The translations under genes were made by a program, and so were the position numbers. Shown piece by piece: positions 1-5,206 of a stretch of 7,005 nt of DNA (its first letter is position 1; the number at the start of each line of letters is the position of its first letter). The DNA is from DATDCY01 sp964513745 (lineage in GTDB: Bacteria; JAUVQV01; DATDCY01). The stretch covers positions 1 to 7,005 of the forward strand of contig CAZEOK010000134.1 in assembly GCA_964513745.1 (NCBI GenBank), written 5' to 3'. Below the pieces are notes generated by a model that was given only the letters and a program-made list of their open reading frames with translations, made no database searches and was not told the DNA's origin.

Positions 1-720
1 GATGTCGGCCGCCTCGTCCACGTAGGTGTGGCAGACCCCCTCGTAGTGGAAGATCACCGGGATGGTCGAGCCCTCGACGACGGCGCGGATCAGCTCCTTG
101 CCGCCGCGCGGGATGACCAGGTCGATCACGGTGTCGAGCTTGAGCAACTGCGCGACCGCCTTACGGTCGGTGGTCGCCAGCATGGAGACCGCCGCCGCCG
201 GCAGGCCGGCCTCCTCCAGGGAGAGGGCTGCGAGGCGCGCGAGCGCGGTGCTGGAGTGGAAGGCCTCGGACCCGCCGCGCAGGATCACCGCGTTGCCGGA
301 CTTGATGCACAGCCCCGCCGCGTCGCACGTCACGTTCGGGCGCGCCTCGTAGATGATCGCGATCACCCCGAGCGGCACGCGCATCCGCCCGACGCGCAGC
401 CCGTTGGGGCGCACGGTCATCCGGGTGATCTCGCCGACCGGGTCGGGCAGCGCGGCGATCTCCCGCAGCCCCCGGGCGATGGCCGCAAGCCGCTCGTGGT
501 CGAGCCGCAGACGGTCCTGCATCGCGGGCGAAAGGCCGCGACGCTCCGCCACGGCCAGATCCCGGGCGTTCGCCTCGAGCACCGGGGCGCCCTCGGTCTC
601 CAGCCGCCGCGCGTACGCGAGCAGCGCCGAGTTCTTCGCGCCGGTCGACGCGCCGGCGATCTGCCGGGCGGCCTCCTTCGCGGCTGTTGCCAGATCGAGC
701 ACGCTCTGCGTCTTTGCCAT
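1..720 (-). CDS. proA: Gamma-glutamyl phosphate reductase (glutamate-5-semialdehyde dehydrogenase), N-terminal 240 residues; C-terminus beyond window
   Basis: This is the second enzyme of proline synthesis. It reduces gamma-glutamyl phosphate to glutamate-5-semialdehyde with NADPH in the cytoplasm. Translating the minus strand from the ATG at 718-720 gives an uninterrupted frame to base 1, starting MAKTQSVLDLATAAKEAARQ. Family signatures are visible: VPLGVIAIIYEARPNVT (about residues 114-130), IKSGNAVILRGGSEA (about 138-152), DLVIPRGGKELI and EGVCHTYVDEAADI at the window edge. About 240 of the usual roughly 415-420 residues are present. They cover most of the cofactor-binding domain, while the family's catalytic cysteine motif (TQRPSTCN-like) should lie beyond the edge. 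A strong Shine-Dalgarno (GGAGGAG) stands just before the ATG, 14 nt after the proB stop, so the two enzymes are almost certainly co-transcribed. ProB and ProA act in sequence on an unstable intermediate, which fits this linkage. Confidence 0.96.
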   Translation of the reverse strand, partial: MAKTQSVLDLATAAKEAARQIAGASTGAKNSALLAYARRLETEGAPVLEANARDLAVAERRGLSPAMQDRLRLDHERLAAIARGLREIAALPDPVGEITRMTVRPNGLRVGRMRVPLGVIAIIYEARPNVTCDAAGLCIKSGNAVILRGGSEAFHSSTALARLAALSLEEAGLPAAAVSMLATTDRKAVAQLLKLDTVIDLVIPRGGKELIRAVVEGSTIPVIFHYEGVCHTYVDEAADI

Positions 721-734
721 GATCTCCTCCAGCC

Positions 735-1907
735 TCACTGCTTCTCGTTCTTCCCCGCGGCAGCCGTCACGACCAACTCGTCCCGGTGCACCACCTCGTC
801 CTCGCGATGGCAGCCGAGGCAGCGCAGCCGCTCGGTGGTCAGCCCCCTGATGCCAGCGATCTCCGCGGCGCCGTAGCGCGTCAGGCCGCGCGCGATCTCG
901 TGGTTGTCCGGGCCCACGATGCGCACCGGGTCGCCGGCCGAGAACTCGCCGCGCGTGCCGGTCACGCCGGCGGGCAGCAGGCTCTTGCCGCCAAGCCGCA
1001 GCGCGCGCGCCGCTCCCGCGTCGACGAGTATCTCGCCGGCCGGCGCCAGCGTGTGGCGGATCCAGTGCTTCTTGCCGGCCAGGCGCCGGCCCGCCGGCAG
1101 GAAGACGGTGCCGACAGCCTCGCCGGCGAGCAGCCGGCCGATGTTGCCCGCCTCCTGCCCCGACGCGATCGCCATCGGGATGCCGAAGTCGGTCACCCGC
1201 CGCGCGGCGACGAGCTTGGTGCGCATGCCGCCCGTCCCGACCGTCGAGGATGTGCCGCCGGCGCTCTCGAGCAGGGCCGCGTCGACGCCGCGGACCGTCG
1301 GGATGAGCACGGCCTTCCCATCGTGGCGCGGGTCGCCGGTGTAGAGCCCGTCGATGTCCGAGAGGATCACCAGCAGGTCCGCCCCGACCAGGACGGCCAC
1401 GGTGGCCGAGAGGGTGTCGTTGTCGCCGACGCGAAGCTCGTCCACCGCGACGGTGTCGTTCTCGTTGATCACCGGCACCACGCGGTACTCCAGCAGCGTC
1501 GCCAGCGTGTTCTGCGCGTTGGTGAAGCGCCTGCGGTCGGCGAGGTCCCCGCCGGTCAGCAGCACCTGGGCGACCTGCAGGCCGCGGTGGCGGAAGGCCT
1601 GCTCCCAGGCCGCCATCAGGTAGCTCTGCCCGACCGCGGCCGCGGCCTGCTTCTCGGGGATGGTGCGCGGTCGCCGCGGCAGCTTGAGCCGCGCCGAGCC
1701 GGCGGCGACGGCGCCCGAGGTCACGACGACCGGCGCGCCGCCCGTGGCCGCGAAGTGCGCGATCTGCCCGGCGAGCGCGTCGATCTTCGCGAGGCTCAGG
1801 GCGCGCTCCTCGGTGACCAGGCTCGAACCGACCTTGAAGACGACTCTTCCGACCGCGCCGATTTCGCGGACTCGGGCGCCGGCCGGGGCGGTCGAGCCCC
1901 GCTTCAT
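735..1907 (-). CDS. proB: Glutamate 5-kinase with C-terminal PUA domain
   Basis: This cytoplasmic enzyme phosphorylates glutamate with ATP to gamma-glutamyl phosphate, the committed and usually proline-inhibited step of proline synthesis. The 390-residue product has the amino-acid-kinase fold first: VVFKVGSSL (22-30), TSGAVAAG (63-70), VGQSYLMAAWEQAF (92-105), LLTGGDLADRRRFTNAQNTL (116-135), VPVINENDTVAVDE (144-157), GDNDTLSA (161-168), ILSDIDGLYTGDPR (181-194) and GTGGMRTKL (224-232). From about residue 280 comes a PUA domain (KHWIRHTLAP, GEILVDAGAARAL, GDPVRIVG), ending in the typical DEVVHRDELV. It is slightly longer than the common 365-375 residues because of an N-terminal lead of about 18 residues. 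A CLGC pair (363-366) near the C-terminus is a small oddity. The start overlaps the obgE stop by 4 nt (ATGA), indicating translational coupling; proA follows. Confidence 0.97.
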   Translation of the reverse strand: MKRGSTAPAGARVREIGAVGRVVFKVGSSLVTEERALSLAKIDALAGQIAHFAATGGAPVVVTSGAVAAGSARLKLPRRPRTIPEKQAAAAVGQSYLMAAWEQAFRHRGLQVAQVLLTGGDLADRRRFTNAQNTLATLLEYRVVPVINENDTVAVDELRVGDNDTLSATVAVLVGADLLVILSDIDGLYTGDPRHDGKAVLIPTVRGVDAALLESAGGTSSTVGTGGMRTKLVAARRVTDFGIPMAIASGQEAGNIGRLLAGEAVGTVFLPAGRRLAGKKHWIRHTLAPAGEILVDAGAARALRLGGKSLLPAGVTGTRGEFSAGDPVRIVGPDNHEIARGLTRYGAAEIAGIRGLTTERLRCLGCHREDEVVHRDELVVTAAAGKNEKQ

Positions 1908-2965
1908 GGGGTCTTTCTCCGCCGCGGCAGCGGCCGCACCGCCGTCAGGCCGTCGCGCTCCGCGCGCTCGATGCGGTCGAGCGACTGTTTCATCGCGTAG
2001 ACCAGTTCCTTGAGGCCCCGGCGGGTTGCGGCCGAGATCACGAAGAACGGCAGGCGCCGGCGCCCCGCGAAGCTCTTCAGCCGTTTGAGATTGTCCGCTG
2101 CCTCGGGGATGTCGGCCTTGTTTGCGACGAGGATCTGCGGCTTCTCCGCGAGCCCCCCGCCGTAGTCCCCGAGTTCCTCGTTGATGACCCGGTAGTCGTC
2201 GAGCGGGTCCCGACCGGTCTGTGGCGAGAGGTCCACGAGGTGCACGAGCAGTTTCGTGCGCGCCAGGTGGCGAAGAAAGCGCGTGCCGAGGCCGGCGCCG
2301 CGGGACGCCCCGGGGATCAGGCCGGGGACGTCGGCGACGACGAAGCTTTCCCTTTCCTCGAGGCGCACGACGCCCAGGTGCGGCGTCAGCGTCGTGAACG
2401 GGTAGTCGGCGATCTTGGGCTTCGCCGAGGAGATCGCCGAGATGAGCGTGCTCTTGCCGGCGTTCGGGAAGCCGACGATCCCGACGTCGGCAAGCAGCTT
2501 GAGCTCGAGCACGAGCACGAACTCCTCCCCCGCCTCGCCAGGTTGTGTCTTGCGCGGCGCCTGGTTCGTTGCGGAGACGAAGGCGGCATTGCCGAGCCCG
2601 CCGCGACCACCCTTTGCGACGACAACCCGCTGCCCAGCCTCGACGAGGTCGGCGACCAGTTCGCCGGTCGCCTTGTCGCGGACCAGCGTGCCTTGCGGGA
2701 CCGGGAGGACGATGTCCTTTTCGGCGGCGCCGGACTGGTTCTTGCCGCGGCCGTGCTCGCCGTGCCGCGCCAGGTGGAGCGGGCGGAACCGGTAATCGAC
2801 AAGCGTCCTGATGTGGGGGTTGGCCTCGACGATAATGTCAGCGCCCTTGCCGCCGTTGCCGCCGTCGGGGCCACCCATCGGGATGTACTTTTCCCGGCGG
2901 AAGCTGCAGCAGCCCCGGCCGCCGTGGCCTGCCCGCACGGTTATCGTGACCTCGTCGACGAACAT
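1904..2965 (-). CDS. obgE: Obg-family GTPase (CgtA/ObgE), ribosome assembly and stress
   Basis: This is an essential GTPase that acts in late 50S subunit maturation and stress response. The 353-residue protein begins with the glycine-rich Obg fold (residues 1 to about 158; GGPDGGNGGKGADII at 31-45, KGGRGGLGN at 118-126). The G domain follows, with all its motifs: G1 GFPNAGKST (165-173), switch I PFTTLTPHLGVV (189-200), G3 DVPGLIPGA (212-220), G4 NKAD (282-285) and G5 SAATRRG (311-317). There is no extra C-terminal OCT domain, only a basic tail ending PLPRRRKTP. I place the start at the ATG at 2963-2965 (MFVDEVTITV), because it matches the family N-terminus and has GAGGAG 5 nt upstream. An in-frame ATG at 3061 would add 32 unrelated residues and run into the terminator. 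Residue 20 is Cys where many relatives have Val (GCVSFRREK). The stop overlaps proB. Confidence 0.96.
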   Translation of the reverse strand: MFVDEVTITVRAGHGGRGCCSFRREKYIPMGGPDGGNGGKGADIIVEANPHIRTLVDYRFRPLHLARHGEHGRGKNQSGAAEKDIVLPVPQGTLVRDKATGELVADLVEAGQRVVVAKGGRGGLGNAAFVSATNQAPRKTQPGEAGEEFVLVLELKLLADVGIVGFPNAGKSTLISAISSAKPKIADYPFTTLTPHLGVVRLEERESFVVADVPGLIPGASRGAGLGTRFLRHLARTKLLVHLVDLSPQTGRDPLDDYRVINEELGDYGGGLAEKPQILVANKADIPEAADNLKRLKSFAGRRRLPFFVISAATRRGLKELVYAMKQSLDRIERAERDGLTAVRPLPRRRKTP

Positions 2966-2969
2966 CGCT

Positions 2970-2975
2970 CTCCTC
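2970..2975 (-). promoter_or_regulatory. Shine-Dalgarno that sets the obgE start
   Basis: The minus strand reads GAGGAG 4-5 nt before the ATG at 2965. No comparable site precedes the upstream in-frame ATG at 3061, so this site decides the start. Confidence 0.8.
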
Positions 2976-3037
2976 GACAGGCCGCTGAAATAAGGCCCGT
3001 CTGCCGCGGTGCATCTGGACCTTTTAGGCAGCCTGTC
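2976..3037 (-). other. Possible long-loop stem in the obgE leader
   Basis: On the minus strand, GACAGGCTGC (3037-3028) can pair with GCGGCCTGTC (2985-2976), giving 10 base pairs with one G-U and a loop of 42 nt. The downstream arm ends directly next to the obgE Shine-Dalgarno. It could affect access of ribosomes, or it may be a chance pairing in GC-rich DNA. I saw no clear -35/-10 pair in this interval. Confidence 0.3.
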
Positions 3038-3051
3038 CGTATGCGGCCCCG

Positions 3052-3084
3052 AAAAAAACAAGGCGTGCCCGGGTGGACACGCCT
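3052..3084 (-). terminator. Intrinsic terminator after rpmA
   Basis: Read on the minus strand, AGGCGTG (3084-3078) and CACGCCT (3067-3061) form a perfect 7-bp stem around a 10-nt loop. TG and then seven T (3058-3052) follow, the classic stem plus U-tract. It lies about 40 nt after the rpmA stop and about 90 nt before obgE. It should therefore end or reduce transcription from the rplU promoter and lower obgE-proB-proA expression relative to the ribosomal proteins. Confidence 0.85.
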
Positions 3085-3096
3085 CGTGACGCTATG

Positions 3097-3115
3097 CCGG
3101 CGGCGGACCCGCCGG
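3097..3115 (-). other. GC-rich hairpin just after rpmA
   Basis: CCGGCGG and CCGCCGG form a 7-bp inverted repeat around 5 nt, 8 nt past the rpmA stop. It has no T-run of its own. It may stabilise the rpmA mRNA end or fold together with the terminator that follows. Confidence 0.4.
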
Positions 3116-3123
3116 GGCCGGTG

Positions 3124-3378
3124 CTAGGCCGCCTCGATGCCGATGAGCTTGCGGCCTCCGGCGATGACGCGGAAGACCACCGTGCCCTCGATCTTCGCAA
3201 AAAGGGTGCAATCACGACCCATGCCGACGTTCGGCCCGGGGTGGTAGACGGTGCCGTGCTGACGCACGAGGATGCTCCCGGCGCTGACCCGCTGACCGCC
3301 GAAGCGCTTGATGCCGAGCCGCTGGCCTTCGCTGTCGCGCCCGTTGCGGGAGGCGCCTTGTCCTTTTTTATGAGCCAT
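3124..3378 (-). CDS. rpmA: 50S ribosomal protein L27
   Basis: L27 is a small basic protein of the large subunit whose N-terminal tail reaches toward the peptidyl transferase centre. The 84-residue product is standard in length. It carries the hallmark start MAHKKGQGASRNGRDSEGQR, then RLGIKRFGGQ, SILVRQHGT, HPGPNVGMGRDCTLFA and a terminal VVFRVIAGGRKLIGIEAA. There is no extra N-terminal peptide of the kind that is cleaved in Firmicutes, which fits a Gram-negative host. A GGGAGAGG Shine-Dalgarno precedes the ATG, and the gene starts 12 nt after the rplU stop, so both share the rplU promoter. A hairpin and an intrinsic terminator follow. Confidence 0.98.
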   Translation of the reverse strand: MAHKKGQGASRNGRDSEGQRLGIKRFGGQRVSAGSILVRQHGTVYHPGPNVGMGRDCTLFAKIEGTVVFRVIAGGRKLIGIEAA

Positions 3379-3390
3379 GGTCCTCTCCCG

Positions 3391-3720
3391 TTACGCGACG
3401 GTGATCCCGCTGATCTTCACGCGGGTGTAATGCTGCCGGTGCCCGGTCTTGCGCCGCATGTTCTTGCGCCGCTTGAACTTGAAAACCGTGACTTTGGGGC
3501 CCTTCACCGGGTCGGTGTCGTCGTCGCTGAGGACCTCGCCGGTGACCTTCACCTGGGAGAGGGTCGGCCGGCCGATCAAGGTCTGATCAGGGGCGACGAG
3601 CAGGAGCACCCGGTCGAAATTCACGGTCGCGCCCTTGGGGGCGTCGAGCAACTCGACGTCGATCGTGTCGCCGACGCCAACGCGGTACTGCTTGCCGCCG
3701 GTCTCAAGGATGGTGTACAT
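3391..3720 (-). CDS. rplU: 50S ribosomal protein L21
   Basis: L21 binds 23S rRNA in the large subunit. The 109-residue product has the family start MYTILETGGKQYRVGVGDTI. The middle carries VLLLVAPDQTLIGRPTL, followed by VTVFKFKRRKNMRRKTGHRQ and HYTRVKISGI, the conserved basic C-terminal signature. It is a few residues longer than the common 103. A GAGGAGGAG Shine-Dalgarno lies upstream of the ATG at 3718-3720, and a strong promoter sits about 40-70 nt upstream. rpmA follows after 12 nt, with no ysxB/prp-type protease gene between them, unlike Firmicutes. Confidence 0.98.
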   Translation of the reverse strand: MYTILETGGKQYRVGVGDTIDVELLDAPKGATVNFDRVLLLVAPDQTLIGRPTLSQVKVTGEVLSDDDTDPVKGPKVTVFKFKRRKNMRRKTGHRQHYTRVKISGITVA

Positions 3721-3760
3721 AACGCATCTCCTCCTCGCACAACAGTTCTGAAAGACCCTG

Positions 3761-3788
3761 ATTATCTTCGAAACTCACAAGATGTCAA
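3761..3788 (-). promoter_or_regulatory. Sigma70-type promoter of rplU-rpmA
   Basis: The minus strand has a perfect -35 TTGACA (3788-3783), a 16-nt spacer and GATAAT (3766-3761), five of six matches to the -10 consensus. Transcription would start near 3754, giving a leader of about 30-35 nt before the rplU ATG. The leader holds only the Shine-Dalgarno and shows no obvious attenuator. Confidence 0.8.
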
Positions 3789-3886
3789 GAAAAAGTTACC
3801 TCCCCTCCGCCCCACCCCGACTGCCGCTGCTGTAATTGATGGCAGGGAGAGGCCAATCAGAAGGGGTGAAAATCGCTGGCGATCCG

Positions 3887-3913
3887 TTGACAAGGAGCAT
3901 ACCCTTGTATCGA
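3887..3913 (+). promoter_or_regulatory. Probable promoter/operator of the copper cassette
   Basis: A perfect -35 hexamer TTGACA (3887-3892) is overlapped by the inverted repeat ACAAGG (3890-3895) / CCTTGT (3903-3908) with 7 nt between the arms. The best -10 is a weak TATCGA (3908-3913) at a 15-nt spacing. A dyad placed between -35 and -10 is the layout seen for MerR-family metal sensors, but those promoters usually have a 19-20 nt spacer and no good -10 exists at that distance. The dyad could instead be a repressor site. The position, 35-55 nt before the first cassette gene and divergent from rplU, supports a regulatory role. Confidence 0.5.
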
Positions 3914-3932
3914 GGCGCTGACATCCGGCGGT

Positions 3933-3937
3933 GGAGG
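3933..3937 (+). promoter_or_regulatory. Shine-Dalgarno of the SHOCT-protein gene
   Basis: GGAGG lies 5 nt before the ATG at 3943 and 8 nt before the ATG at 3946. It overlaps the competing GTG start at 3931, which makes the GTG start unlikely. Confidence 0.7.
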
Positions 3938-3942
3938 CTTCC

Positions 3943-4191
3943 ATGATGGGTTGGGGTCACGACATGCCCGGCTGGGGTGGCCACTGGTTCGGCGGGGTCT
4001 TCATGATTCTTTTCTGGGTTCTTGTCATCGTCGGCATTGTGGTGCTCATCAGGGGAATCTCCTCCCGCTCCGGCGTCGGATCCCCCACTTCGTCGGAGAG
4101 TCCCATCGAAATCCTGAAACGCCGCTACGCAAAGGGAGAGATCGACAAAGCGGAGTTCGAGGAGAAGAAAAAGGACATTCGCGGAATGTAA
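3943..4191 (+). CDS. Small single-pass membrane protein with C-terminal SHOCT domain
   Basis: The 82-residue product starts MMGWGHDMPGWGGHWFGG, a short segment rich in Trp, Gly, His and Met. One transmembrane helix follows (about 17-37, FMILFWVLVIVGIVVLI), then a Ser-rich linker and a SHOCT (short C-terminal) domain, SPIEILKRRYAKGEIDKAEF (53-72), with the typical xxILKxRYAxGEIxxxEF pattern. SHOCT modules are thought to help oligomerisation or anchoring; the precise function is not known. It is the first gene of the cassette, 30 nt before the Met-rich protein gene. His6, Met1/2/8 and His14 lie just outside the helix and could touch metal, but this is inference. An in-frame GTG at 3931 would add four residues; the Shine-Dalgarno favours the ATG at 3943 or 3946. 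Confidence 0.85.
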   Translation: MMGWGHDMPGWGGHWFGGVFMILFWVLVIVGIVVLIRGISSRSGVGSPTSSESPIEILKRRYAKGEIDKAEFEEKKKDIRGM

Positions 4192-4214
4192 GGATCGGCG
4201 GCTACCCTGAACAC

Positions 4215-4221
4215 AAGGAGG
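4215..4221 (+). promoter_or_regulatory. Shine-Dalgarno setting the start of the Met-rich protein
   Basis: AAGGAGG directly abuts the ATG at 4222 (no spacing) and sits 6 nt before the ATG at 4228. The second ATG, which also begins directly with MKRY of the signal peptide, is therefore preferred. Confidence 0.75.
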
Positions 4222-4227
4222 ATGGCT

Positions 4228-4974
4228 ATGAAGCGGTACCTGCTTGTCGCGTTCGTTGTTCTGACGGTGACGCCTGCTGTGGCCTCGGCACAAATGATGG
4301 GCGGTGGAATGAGCGGTGGTGGCGCACCATCCCCGGCGCCGATCCAGCAAGAGGCAAAACAACAGATGCCGGCCTCCGGGATGAACACCGGCATGATGGG
4401 TCAGGGGATGATGTCCGGGATGATGGGTCAGGGTAAAAACATGATGGGCGGTTGCATGATGCCGGCCGGGATGATGGGACCCGAGATGATGGGTTCCATG
4501 ATGCCGGCGATGATGGACGGGATGACGCCGGGCAAGACGCGCGGCTGCATGATGATGGCCGAGGGCATGATGATGGGCCAGATGGACCTTGCCCAGATGC
4601 GCAAGGCACTCGCGTTATCGGACGAGCAGTCGGAGAGACTGAGAGCGGGGCTGCGCCCCTTCCAGAAGGAGGCCATCCTCAGCCTCGCCTCATTAAAGGT
4701 CGCCGAGCTGGAACTGGCGGACTTGCTCGCTAGCGAGAAAGTGGACTTCAGCAAGGTCGAGGCGAAGCTCAAGGAGATTGAGGCGATGCGCACGAAAGTC
4801 CGCCTCTCTCATCTCAAGGCCGCCGAGGCCGTGAAAGGCGTCCTCAACAAGGAGCAACTGGAGAAGCTCCAAGGGGCGGTCGAGAGCAGTTCGGCTCCTG
4901 CGCCGGCAGCACCGGCTTCGCCTCAGAAAGGCGCCACCCCACAGACCGATTCCGAGCATGAGCAGCATCACTAA
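4228..4974 (+). CDS. Exported Met-rich protein with C-terminal Spy/CpxP-like helical domain
   Basis: This 248-residue protein is predicted to be periplasmic. A signal peptide MKRYLLVAFVVLTVTPAVASA (1-21) has a clean ASA|Q cleavage site. Residues 23-124 form a low-complexity region with 32 methionines, mostly as MM pairs in MMGQGMMSG-like units, plus Cys76 and Cys107. Thioether-rich segments of this kind bind Cu(I) or Ag(I) in other periplasmic proteins. Residues about 120-217 are helical and charged. They carry two LTxxQ-like motifs (LALSDEQSERL at 128-138 and LNKEQLEKLQ at 206-215), as in the Spy/CpxP/CnrX-like 'periplasmic heavy-metal resistor' group. The tail is Pro/Ala-rich and ends in EHEQHH, another possible metal site. 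The likely role is metal buffering or sensing outside the inner membrane, inferred from composition and from copA downstream. The gene end overlaps the next gene by 17 nt. Confidence 0.85.
   Translation: MKRYLLVAFVVLTVTPAVASAQMMGGGMSGGGAPSPAPIQQEAKQQMPASGMNTGMMGQGMMSGMMGQGKNMMGGCMMPAGMMGPEMMGSMMPAMMDGMTPGKTRGCMMMAEGMMMGQMDLAQMRKALALSDEQSERLRAGLRPFQKEAILSLASLKVAELELADLLASEKVDFSKVEAKLKEIEAMRTKVRLSHLKAAEAVKGVLNKEQLEKLQGAVESSSAPAPAAPASPQKGATPQTDSEHEQHH
4393..4433 (+). repeat. Short direct repeat encoding MMGQG units
   Basis: ATGATGGGTCAGGG occurs at 4393-4406 and again at 4420-4433, 27 nt (9 codons) apart and in frame. Degenerate ATGATG units continue on both sides (4291-4590). The array looks like expansion of a Met-Met-Gly coding unit by slippage or duplication. 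Confidence 0.75.
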
Positions 4975-5206
4975 CCCGGAGTTCTGGGGCTCCCGGTCCG
5001 GTCTGACACTGCTGGGCTTTATCGGCATCGCCGCCTTCTTCCTGTTTACGGAGCATCGCGCCCACGTCCTGGGCGCTCTCCCGTACGTCCTTCTGCTGCT
5101 CTGTCCCCTGCTTCATTTCTTCGGGCATGGCGGCCACAGGGGGCATGGGGAAGGGGCCCCGAAAGACGACCATCAAGGCCACGGCGGCGCGGCTGAAGGC
5201 CGATGA
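4958..5206 (+). CDS. DUF2933-type small membrane protein with His-rich tail
   Basis: The 82-residue product is MSSITNPEFWGSRSGL, a first membrane helix (about 15-30, ending FFLF), a conserved-looking TEHRAHVLG loop (31-39), a second helix (about 40-55, LPYVLLLLCPLLHFF) and a tail rich in His and Gly (HGGHRGHGEG, then DHQGHGG). The TEHRAHVLGxLPYxLLLLCPLxHxF pattern matches what I know of the DUF2933 family. The function is unknown, though members are often next to copper genes. His33, 36, 53, 57, 60, 63, 72 and 75 suggest metal contact. It starts inside the end of the upstream gene (17-nt overlap) without a strong Shine-Dalgarno, so translation is probably coupled. Its stop overlaps the next start as ATGA. 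Confidence 0.88.
   Translation: MSSITNPEFWGSRSGLTLLGFIGIAAFFLFTEHRAHVLGALPYVLLLLCPLLHFFGHGGHRGHGEGAPKDDHQGHGGAAEGR

Noticed and set aside
28..876. Plus-strand open frames opposite proA
   Set aside because: The minus strand encodes an uninterrupted, well-conserved ProA over the same bases; the plus frames show only low-complexity Arg/Pro/Ala sequence.
786..2000. Long open frame on the plus strand opposite proB (404 codons)
   Set aside because: The composition is Arg/Ala/Gly-rich with no recognisable domain. It is the antisense shadow of a high-GC gene whose minus-strand product is unmistakable.
2966..3061. N-terminal extension of ObgE by 32 residues to an ATG at 3061
   Set aside because: The added residues do not resemble Obg, no Shine-Dalgarno is present, and the codon lies within the terminator hairpin.
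2240..3127. Plus-strand frame of 295 codons across obgE and the obgE leader
   Set aside because: It is the antisense of Obg motifs, runs through the terminator, and has no domain signal.
3789..3880. Possible small RNA or attachment site between the two divergent promoters
   Set aside because: I found no stem with a T-run, no tRNA-like fold and no flanking direct repeats in this stretch.
3931..3942. GTG start at 3931 for the SHOCT protein
   Set aside because: The GGAGG Shine-Dalgarno (3933-3937) overlaps these first codons and is correctly spaced for the ATG at 3943/3946.
4291..4600. ATGATG-rich tract considered as a CRISPR-like or non-coding repeat array
   Set aside because: Units are short, irregular and in frame with the coding sequence; there are no equal spacers or palindromic repeats.
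4226..4793. Minus-strand frames opposite the Met-rich gene
   Set aside because: They are rich in Ser/Pro/Ile as expected from the complement of ATG repeats; no start context or domain.
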